Source: Erysipelothrix amsterdamensis
GTDB taxonomy: Bacteria; Bacillota_I; Bacilli_A; Erysipelotrichales; Erysipelotrichaceae
Length of the DNA: 64,000 nt
NCBI RefSeq assembly: GCF_940143175.1
Contig: NZ_OW659496.1
Span: forward strand, 1,054,001-1,118,000
Direction of reading: 5' to 3'
Shown here: in pieces, positions 58,488 to 64,000 of the stretch
Layout: every line of letters begins with the position of its first letter
How positions within the stretch are numbered: position 1 is the first letter of the stretch
Notes under the pieces: model-generated
The model's database searches: none
What the model was told of the DNA's origin: nothing
The model's input: only the letters and a program-made list of their open reading frames with translations
Made by a program: the position numbers and the translations under genes

Positions 58488-58516
58488 TAATTATAAAATT
58501 ATTCTTTTCACATAAT

Positions 58517-58554
58517 AAAAAGACTAAATATCCTTTTGGATAAATAGTCTTTTT
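58517..58554. terminator. terminator of the DUF6973-EEP operon
   Basis: AAAAAGACTA...TAGTCTTTTT with inner ATCC/GGAT pairing, T-runs both ways, just after the EEP gene. Confidence 0.85.
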
Positions 58555-58572
58555 AGAGTTGCCTTTAAATAT

Positions 58573-59592
58573 TTATTTTGATATTTCAACAAAAATTGCT
58601 CTATGATCCGACTCCCTTAACTTTAATACATCTACCTTTTTTACACGATAAGTGTCTTTTGGTATTAGAATATGATCAATTGAGGTTGACATCCATATAG
58701 GAAAATTAGAATGCCATGTTCCCCGTCTAAATCTTGACAAATAATCAAGTACATCTTCATGTGTCGTTATACTATTCAATGCTCCATGCCTTAGTGTTGC
58801 ATTGAAATCACCTAGAATTATTGCCTTAGGATTACTCTCTACAATATTTGAGGAAATTACATTTAAATCTCTATTCCAATTACTCATTAAGCCCAATAAC
58901 GGCGGAGCTGTGTGTAATCCTATAATATCTGGCATATCTTTATCTATTGATTTTAAATATATAGTTCCAAATTGAGTCATTAAACTTTGATTAGTATCAA
59001 TATATTTTGAAAAACTTTTTTTGATAACAATAGTAACCGGAGCAATATTTCCACTTGTAGGGATAGAAGTAAATACTTCATATTTATCATAATCAATATT
59101 AATTGATTTAAATAATTCTTTTAATCTATTGTTAGCCGGATCTCCTTTATAATATCCTTCTAACTCTGGAAATACCACAATATCAGCATCAAATTCACCA
59201 AATATTTTATAAATACTTTTGCTTTCAAGTTCATTTTCAACATTCCATTCAACTATTTTTATAGTATTACCCTCATGCGTATCTATATTTTTAGTTGGAT
59301 TTACTCCAAATACAATTAGTATCACAGATGTAATCAAAGCTAAGCTCAACAGGAAAAAATATAAATTTTTATAGCCATGCTTGTAAACTGTCAATGCTAA
59401 TGCAACTACCAAAACAAGACCTATTACACATCCAAATAATACTGTAAACGAATAAAAGTGTGCAAATATCACCTTAGCAGATAAAATCTTATTAAAATTA
59501 GTTCTTGAAAAAAAGCAATGTGTAATAGTTATAAGCATATAGAATGCTACTATTACTACAAAAACAATGCTTTTCCATCTACATTTCATCAC
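58573..59592 (-). CDS. membrane-anchored endonuclease/exonuclease/phosphatase-family protein
   Basis: A 339-residue protein. Three N-terminal membrane segments (IVFVVIVAFYMLITITHC; FTVLFGCVIGLVLVVALALT; NLYFFLLSLALITSVILIVF), then an EEP domain outside the membrane: IVEWNVENE (Asn/Glu), DADIVVFPELEG, a central LHTAPP His, LGDFNATL and the C-terminal SDHRAIFVEI. These are the full catalytic residues of the DNase I/sphingomyelinase-like fold. The layout resembles VanJ-type lipid pyrophosphatases, so a lipid-phosphate substrate is possible. GTG at 59592 with AGGAG seven bases upstream. Confidence 0.85.
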   Translation of the reverse strand: MMKCRWKSIVFVVIVAFYMLITITHCFFSRTNFNKILSAKVIFAHFYSFTVLFGCVIGLVLVVALALTVYKHGYKNLYFFLLSLALITSVILIVFGVNPTKNIDTHEGNTIKIVEWNVENELESKSIYKIFGEFDADIVVFPELEGYYKGDPANNRLKELFKSINIDYDKYEVFTSIPTSGNIAPVTIVIKKSFSKYIDTNQSLMTQFGTIYLKSIDKDMPDIIGLHTAPPLLGLMSNWNRDLNVISSNIVESNPKAIILGDFNATLRHGALNSITTHEDVLDYLSRFRRGTWHSNFPIWMSTSIDHILIPKDTYRVKKVDVLKLRESDHRAIFVEISK

Positions 59593-59605
59593 ATTCTAAC
59601 TCCTT

Positions 59606-59642
59606 TAAAAAATTTGGAGCGATTGTCAAAATCGCTCCAAAT
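59606..59642 (-). terminator. hairpin between DUF6973 and EEP genes
   Basis: TTTGGAGCGATT pairs with AATCGCTCCAAA and is followed by six T on the minus strand; the EEP gene starts right after, so it is likely leaky. Confidence 0.75.
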
Positions 59643-59653
59643 AAAATACAAAT

Positions 59654-60409
59654 CTACATACCTGAACCGTCTGTGGCAACTAACCTATCATTTATAATAC
59701 GCTTACAACTACCATTTCTAACTTTTGACTTTACCGCATCCACAATACTTGAAGTTGACTTTCCGGATACATTTATACCTCTACCCACTGCATTATTATG
59801 AAGATCCATTTGTTTATCTATTCCACTGGATGTGTACTCATGAGCTGTTGCCCACTTCTCTGCCGCTGAAGTTCCTATAGATTGCTTCATTAGAGCATTC
59901 CATAAGCAATGTCTAAACGCATCTGAGTTGTCTTGCCAACCATTATGTCCGTACACCTCTATTGTTTTCGCTGTAGCAGTTTTACTTGCATTGTAAACTT
60001 TTACAGCCTGAACAGGATGTGCAATAGCTAATTTTCTTTCAGCAGTATTTAACTTTCCATATCCGGGTAAATAATCCCCTATACTCCTTGTAGTAGGTCT
60101 CTCTAACCCACCATTCTTTATAAATTCTATAAGATGTTGGTCTTGCTCTTCTTCTGAGCTGTTAGGATTTTCTTGAACGAACCTATCTAATTCATCTGAC
60201 AATATAGCTAGATCGTTAGTATCTCTTATTTCAACTTGATGAAAATTAACATTTTCAGATTGTTCAATATTAACATCTTCATTTACTACTACATCTTCCG
60301 AATACTGTGAATCTGTATTCTCATAAGCGAATACACTTGTAGGTGCGATCATTGTCAATGACAATATTGTTGCAACAAAGGTCTTAGTAATCATTTTCTT
60401 ATTTAACAT
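59654..60409 (-). CDS. secreted DUF6973-family protein
   Basis: A 251-residue protein. Signal peptide MLNKKMITKTFVATILSLTM then IAPTSVFA, cleavage near FAYEN. An acidic linker follows, then the domain: LNTAERKLAIAHP, DAFRHCLWNALMKQSIG, KWATAHEYTS and MDLHNNAVGRGI. The conserved RHxxWN, AHE and MDLHNN residues look like a metal site; domains of this type occur at the C-terminus of polymorphic toxins, to my knowledge. Enzymatic activity is unknown. ATG at 60409 has GTGAGGAT upstream. It shares a control element with the lan operon. Confidence 0.82.
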   Translation of the reverse strand: MLNKKMITKTFVATILSLTMIAPTSVFAYENTDSQYSEDVVVNEDVNIEQSENVNFHQVEIRDTNDLAILSDELDRFVQENPNSSEEEQDQHLIEFIKNGGLERPTTRSIGDYLPGYGKLNTAERKLAIAHPVQAVKVYNASKTATAKTIEVYGHNGWQDNSDAFRHCLWNALMKQSIGTSAAEKWATAHEYTSSGIDKQMDLHNNAVGRGINVSGKSTSSIVDAVKSKVRNGSCKRIINDRLVATDGSGM

Positions 60410-60464
60410 TCTTATCCTCACTTTCCATAATTATTTTTTCTAAATACTGCTACTCAAGATTAAG

Positions 60465-60506
60465 TCAATCGCCGTTCTTATACCTCTGAGGATTTCTGTA
60501 ATTCAT
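60465..60506 (-). CDS. 13-codon leader ORF before the DUF6973 gene
   Basis: ATG at 60506 to TGA at 60465 encodes MNYRNPQRYKNGD, with the best ribosome site of the region (AAAGGAGGTG, seven-base spacing). It lies in the roughly 245-base leader of the DUF6973 message. It may be a leader peptide, a small protein, or a gene remnant. Confidence 0.4.
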   Translation of the reverse strand: MNYRNPQRYKNGD

Positions 60507-60659
60507 AAAATTGCACCTCCTTTATCTATTTCAATTAATCGGTGATTACTGATTACAGTTAAACTTGTAATAATGATATTTTCAATAAACTTTTTCTATG
60601 TAATGTACTTTTATCCTAACTCTAATTTCATTCAGTTAATATATTCTAACTTTATTTAT

Positions 60660-60688
60660 ATTATACACTTAACAATAATTTTTCGCAA
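60660..60688 (-). promoter_or_regulatory. promoter of the DUF6973-EEP operon
   Basis: Minus strand: -35 TTGCGA (60688-60683) and -10 TATAAT (60665-60660), 17-bp spacing. About 55-60 bp around it align with the lan operon promoter (shared CTAACTTT, TATACACT, and the palindrome). Confidence 0.75.
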
Positions 60689-60702
60689 GTATATATTGCT
60701 AA
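60685..60702. promoter_or_regulatory. operator palindrome, copy 2 (DUF6973 operon)
   Basis: GCAAGTATATATTGCTAA, identical to the copy at the lan operon promoter and again overlapping the -35. Confidence 0.65.
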
Positions 60703-60722
60703 TCGTGTAATGTTTTTCAGAT

Positions 60723-60753
60723 TTCTACGATTGTGGAAATAGTATGATATAAT
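60723..60753 (+). promoter_or_regulatory. promoter and dyad of the second XRE gene
   Basis: The dyad TTCTACGATTGTGGAA (60723-60738) covers the expected -35 position of an extended -10 promoter TGATATAAT (60745-60753). Autoregulation by the XRE protein is likely. Confidence 0.6.
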
Positions 60754-60792
60754 ATAAGTTAAGAATATTTTGTATCAAGGAGGTTATCTATT

Positions 60793-61599
60793 ATGAAGTG
60801 TAAAATAACCTTACAAGAACGCTTAAAGGATCTAAGAGTTTCTCATAATCTAAATTTAGAGGAATTGGCTAAACTAACAGGTATTTCAAAGTCTGCTTTA
60901 GGTAACTATGAAAATGATGATTACAAAGAAATAAATCATGGTAATTTAGTTACACTTGCACAATTTTACAATGTATCTACTGATTACTTACTTTGTCTTA
61001 CAGAAAACAAAAATCACCCAAATACAGATTTAACTAATCTACACTTGAGTGATGATATGATTGATTTATTGCTAAGTGGCTCTATCAATAACCGTTTACT
61101 TTGTGAAATTGCTACACATGATAAGTTTAAGGAGCTTATGGCTGATACGGAGATTTTTGTTGATGGTGTTGCTACTAAGCGATTTAATGACTTAAATTCT
61201 TCTCTTGAAACTGTAAGGACTGAAATCCTAAATCAAAATCCCAATGTATCTAATGACCATACTTTAAGAACTCTATTAGCTGCTCAAGTAGGCGAAGAAG
61301 ATTTCTTTTGTCATATTACCCATAAAACATGGGATAGTATTATAAAAGATATTCGTAAAAATCATGAACAAGACATTGACAGTATTCCTGAAGATGATGA
61401 TACCTTATCATTACAGAAAATTCGTCAGATTATGATTTCTTCCGGAAATAACATGGACAAATTCATTGAGATTTTCTGTAATTCCTTTCAACTAAAGTAT
61501 AAAAGGTTATCTGAAGATGAAAAGGAATTTTTAAGGAAATTATTTAAAAAATCTCCTATCATTAAAAACTCTGGTATTAACTTTAGAAAGAGAAAATAA
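60793..61599 (+). CDS. XRE-family transcriptional regulator
   Basis: A 268-residue protein. N-terminal HTH: LQERLKDLRVSHNLNLEELA, LTGISKSALGNYEN, and VTLAQFYNVSTDYLLCLTEN. The long helical C-terminal part has no recognised domain. Such regulators are common at the end of Firmicutes mobile elements. AAGGAGG lies upstream of the ATG. It is the last gene before the element boundary and is transcribed opposite to the cargo. Confidence 0.88.
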   Translation: MKCKITLQERLKDLRVSHNLNLEELAKLTGISKSALGNYENDDYKEINHGNLVTLAQFYNVSTDYLLCLTENKNHPNTDLTNLHLSDDMIDLLLSGSINNRLLCEIATHDKFKELMADTEIFVDGVATKRFNDLNSSLETVRTEILNQNPNVSNDHTLRTLLAAQVGEEDFFCHITHKTWDSIIKDIRKNHEQDIDSIPEDDDTLSLQKIRQIMISSGNNMDKFIEIFCNSFQLKYKRLSEDEKEFLRKLFKKSPIIKNSGINFRKRK

Positions 61600-61771
61600 T
61601 AGTTTACAAAAACTCTTTAATCCATTCAGTTTTAATAATCGTAAGTAGGCTTGATAATTTGTATTTTATATTTGAAGTTATTCTATATTGGAATAACTTC
61701 TCTTATAGAATACAACATCCAGTAAATCGTGTAACTTTTTATCAATATATTCCATACTTAGAACTACGTGA
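61600..61771. other. right end of the element
   Basis: No gene. A stem-loop GAAGTTATTC-TATATTG-GAATAACTTC-type dyad (61674-61700) lies about 70 bp from the direct repeat; it may end the XRE transcript or be a recombinase binding site. Confidence 0.4.
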
Positions 61772-61784
61772 ACAAATAAAAAAA
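61772..61784. repeat. candidate right attachment-site repeat
   Basis: ACAAATAAAAAAA, identical to 41831-41843; it merges with the T-tract side of the yqgX terminator. Confidence 0.45.
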
Positions 61785-61806
61785 ACCTAAACTAAAGGTT
61801 AGGTTT
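61785..61806 (-). terminator. terminator of yqgX
   Basis: AAAACCTAACCTTTAGTTTAGGTTTT on the minus strand (arms AACCTAA/TTAGGTT) followed by eight T; the T-run is the direct-repeat sequence. Confidence 0.8.
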
Positions 61807-62421
61807 TATATATGGATTTGTCTTAATTTCTTTAAAAAGTGTCGTTGGAGAACCGTGTCCTGGATAAAGTGTATAATCCACATCTCCAAAATCTTCTATA
61901 AAACTTCGAAGTGATGCATTCATCACATTCATATTTCCCGTCGGTAAATCTGTTCGACCAATACTTTGTTCAAAGATAAAATCACCATCAAAAATGAAAT
62001 CATCAAAAACATAGGAAATCGAACCACTGGTATGTCCAGCAGTCTTAACGACATCACATTCAAAGGGCCCTACCGTCAACGGTTCTAAATCAATCGCAAT
62101 CGGATTGGTTTTAATGGTAAAAGGCTCGGGTGTTTGATTGGAGAGATTATACGACATGTCTTTAAGGTAATGAATTTCTTCATGGTACATGTAGACAGGA
62201 CAATTAAATTTTTCCACAAGCACATCTACACCTGAAATATGATCAAAGTGTCCGTGTGTTAATAGAATCCCAATTACTTCAAAATTCTGTGTGGGTTTCA
62301 ATAGGTTTATCGCATTTTGATTTGGGTCTAAGCATGGATCAATAATTAACATTTGATTCCCACTACTTAAGTAATATGTATTTGTGGCTGCATAGCCTAA
62401 TGTTTGATATGTTATCTTCAT
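61792..62421 (-). CDS. yqgX: MBL-fold metallo-hydrolase, YqgX family
   Basis: A 209-residue glyoxalase II-like hydrolase: zinc motif LTHGHFDHISG (HxHxDH), TAGHTSGSISY, DGDFIFEQSIGRTDLP and PGHG near the end. It is close to enzymes placed beside comGA in other Firmicutes, which supports insertion of the mobile element between the two. ATG at 62421 behind AGGTG; the GTG at 62430 is less likely. Confidence 0.9.
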   Translation of the reverse strand: MKITYQTLGYAATNTYYLSSGNQMLIIDPCLDPNQNAINLLKPTQNFEVIGILLTHGHFDHISGVDVLVEKFNCPVYMYHEEIHYLKDMSYNLSNQTPEPFTIKTNPIAIDLEPLTVGPFECDVVKTAGHTSGSISYVFDDFIFDGDFIFEQSIGRTDLPTGNMNVMNASLRSFIEDFGDVDYTLYPGHGSPTTLFKEIKTNPYIKPNL

Positions 62422-62435
62422 TGTTTTCACCTAGA

Positions 62436-62457
62436 AAAAAAAGCCAAAATAGGCTTA
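62436..62457 (-). terminator. terminator of rpmG
   Basis: AAGCC-TATTTT-GGCTT stem with a T-run, starting at the rpmG stop codon. Confidence 0.75.
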
Positions 62458-62604
62458 TTTTTTTTCCTTATGTAATGTATGTTTGCGCTCACGTGGGCAG
62501 TATTTTGTAACTTCCATACGTTCTAATTGAACTTTTTTGTTTCTACTTGTGTGATAGTTTTCTTCGCCACATTCTGTGCAAACTAAAATCGCTTGAGTTC
62601 TCAT
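62455..62604 (-). CDS. rpmG: ribosomal protein L33
   Basis: A 49-residue protein read from the ATG at 62604: MRTQAILVCTECGEENYHTS, then NKKVQLERMEVTKYCPRERK and HTLHKEKK. The CxxC (CTEC) and KYCPR parts match L33. AGGTAACTATG gives the ribosome site. Only one clear CxxC remains, with CPRE in the second position. Confidence 0.95.
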   Translation of the reverse strand: MRTQAILVCTECGEENYHTSRNKKVQLERMEVTKYCPRERKHTLHKEKK

Positions 62605-62664
62605 AGTTACCTCCAATATTTATTAGCCAACTCATTATATCATATATTATTTTAATTGCATATA

Positions 62665-64000
62665 TTATTTTAAATTCATATACGCATCTACAATTCGATC
62701 TCCCGTTGAAGTACATATATTTGTAACAGGATTCGACAAATCTTCAGTATAAGCAAGTGGTGCAATGCACGCAACAGCAATCTTAGGTTGCTCATAAGGT
62801 GCAAATGCAACGTAGGTATTATTGATGTATGAACCAATCTCTGGGTCATATGCTTGTGCAGTACCCGTCTTGGCAGCAGCACTGTAAGGTACTGTTGCAA
62901 TTAAATCCCCACACATATTTGAAGAAGCACATAAACGCATACCCGATCGAACACGTTCTAGCATTTCTTTATTATCCAATGAATTTAAAATATTTACATT
63001 GTTTTGGTAAACTGGACGATGAGTATCATGATTCAATGCCTCTTTAACAAAATGAGGTTGTAAACGATATCCCCCATTAGCAACTGTAGTAATGTATTGA
63101 CTCAGTTGCATAGCATTGTAGTTATCAAATTGTCCAATTGCAAACTCGAGTAATGATCCCGAAGTTGTCGTACCACCTTTATATCCTATTTCTTCTCGTG
63201 GGTAATCCACTTGTGTACGAACCCCTAAACCAAATTGACTATAGTAATTTCTCATTTGAGCAAATGTTTTTTCCGCATCCGTAAAAACGAGCGGCCCATT
63301 TGGTACGTAAGAAGAACCACCGAGACGTATCGCAACATTAAACATGTAAATATTTGATGAGTGTTGTAATGAAGTTTGATCATCTACAATACCAAGATTA
63401 CGCCATGAATGTCGTGGCGGTGTTCCTTCGATATACATTGGTGTATCATTCACAGTTTCTCCAGGTTTCATGACCCCTGTATCAAGGCCCATATAGACCG
63501 TTGCACCCTTAATCGTTGAACCGACAGGATAACCTTGTAGCATGGTTAATTGAGGATCGTTGTAATACTTACCATCTTTACCACGAACCATCGCTACGAT
63601 ACCAAGAATGTCCCCTGTTTGAGGGTCTGTTGCTACGACATGAATCTGATTATTAATCTTTGTACGTTCACCAATACTCTTCTGATAATCTAATCGTTCC
63701 TTGACAATTTTTTCCATTTCTTTTTGCAAATCCATATCAATAGTTAAACGAATATCATTTCCTTTTCGACCATCTTTTTGTAATTTAAATTTACTTCCTG
63801 ATGTTCGCTCATATTCACTGTTATAACCCGATAAGAATTTTTCATACTGATATTCCAGACCATACGCACCAACCTGTTCACTTAGTTCATAACCCTCAGC
63901 GACATAGTAATCACGTTTTTCATAAGGAACATCTCCTAAATCACCAATTAGTGACATAAGATCAACTTCTTTATTGGGTTCTCGCTTCCAAGATGTAGTA
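62665..64000 (-). CDS. class B penicillin-binding protein (partial, N-terminus outside window)
   Basis: About 444 residues visible and open to the window edge. The transpeptidase motifs are all present: SxxK as GSTIKGATVY, SxN as HSSNIYMFNV and KTG as AAKTGTAQAYD. The dimerization domain is before them. It cross-links peptidoglycan outside the membrane and is the target of beta-lactams; PBP2/MrdA- versus PBP3-like cannot be fixed without the N-terminus. Confidence 0.9.
   Translation of the reverse strand, partial: TTSWKREPNKEVDLMSLIGDLGDVPYEKRDYYVAEGYELSEQVGAYGLEYQYEKFLSGYNSEYERTSGSKFKLQKDGRKGNDIRLTIDMDLQKEMEKIVKERLDYQKSIGERTKINNQIHVVATDPQTGDILGIVAMVRGKDGKYYNDPQLTMLQGYPVGSTIKGATVYMGLDTGVMKPGETVNDTPMYIEGTPPRHSWRNLGIVDDQTSLQHSSNIYMFNVAIRLGGSSYVPNGPLVFTDAEKTFAQMRNYYSQFGLGVRTQVDYPREEIGYKGGTTTSGSLLEFAIGQFDNYNAMQLSQYITTVANGGYRLQPHFVKEALNHDTHRPVYQNNVNILNSLDNKEMLERVRSGMRLCASSNMCGDLIATVPYSAAAKTGTAQAYDPEIGSYINNTYVAFAPYEQPKIAVACIAPLAYTEDLSNPVTNICTSTGDRIVDAYMNLK

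Larger units (their letters stand above)
58220..58572. other. non-coding gap between the two cargo operons
   Basis: No convincing gene. It contains TTGTTCTTTGACAATTGAAT on the minus strand (58372-58391 region), which resembles an rRNA-leader boxA-like stretch; the dyad TTCCACGATTGTGGAA at 58472-58487 (a near copy of 60723-60738); and a terminator at 58517-58554. About 235 bp here separate two palindromes that lie only about 20 bp apart in the second control region. Confidence 0.5.
60422..60792. promoter_or_regulatory. divergent control region of the DUF6973 operon and the second XRE gene
   Basis: A 371-bp gap. Besides the small ORF at 60465-60506 it contains a minus-strand promoter (60660-60688), a palindrome (60685-60702), a second dyad (60723-60738) and an extended -10 for the plus-strand XRE gene (TGATATAAT, 60745-60753). 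Confidence 0.7.

Noticed and set aside
58279..58515. A 78-codon plus-strand frame in the gap between cargo operons
   Set aside because: No ribosome site, no family resemblance, and it runs through the dyad at 58472 and up to the terminator at 58517; probably not a gene.

Overview
The window looks like a chromosome segment from a low-GC Firmicute, most probably an Erysipelotrichia-type organism such as Erysipelothrix. This rests on AT-rich DNA, dense co-directional housekeeping operons with Firmicutes gene order, T-box and FMN-riboswitch control, and a ComG pseudopilus operon. The genus is inference and no rRNA gene is present to test it.

Backbone, 1-19.8 kb. An NrnA-like phosphoesterase (cut by the window edge), ackA, ylxM, ftsY and smc run on the minus strand. 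A divergent membrane-anchored thioredoxin-like gene follows. Next comes a cluster equivalent to the B. subtilis yqeH-yhbY-nadD-yqeK-rsfS-yqeM block, with NadD and YqeK fused in one protein, plus an MTA/SAH nucleosidase and purB. Then come parC/parE (topoisomerase IV), divergent plsY, and an ABC exporter pair.

Insertion sequences, 19.86-23.0 kb. Two different IS3-family elements sit 56 bp apart. The first lies in the loop of the exporter operon's terminator. The second ends exactly on a stop codon, which it supplies to a repetitive helical protein gene.

Backbone, 23-41.8 kb. yebC, pheST behind a Phe T-box, a znuCB-like metal transporter, NADH oxidase, a secreted Ig-like protein, a zinc metallopeptidase, HU, gpsA, der, cmk, an acidic tail-anchored protein, a ribU-like ECF gene behind an FMN riboswitch, efp, and comGA-comGG. 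In the comG operon comGE is reduced to a 29-residue pilin helix and comGF is split by a frameshift in an A7 tract.

Mobile element, about 41.83-61.78 kb. A roughly 20 kb integrative mobilizable element sits between yqgX and comGA, bounded by a 13-bp direct repeat. Its core is a large serine recombinase, a TnpW-like protein, a DnaC-like loader, a replication initiator, an ORF6N protein, a MobA/MobL relaxase and a DUF3847 protein; no conjugation apparatus is seen. Its cargo is a complete class II lanthipeptide operon (small XRE regulator, LanF/E/G immunity, LanA, LanM, LanT) followed by a second operon (secreted DUF6973 protein, membrane EEP-family phosphoesterase) and a second XRE regulator. 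Both cargo operons start from near-identical promoters (17-bp spacing) whose -35 boxes lie in the same palindrome. The DUF6973-EEP pair is therefore probably co-regulated with the lantibiotic, and this is the most interesting system in the window.

Backbone, 61.8-64 kb. yqgX (MBL-fold hydrolase), rpmG, and the C-terminal part of a class B penicillin-binding protein cut by the window edge. All protein assignments come from reading motifs; no database search was run.
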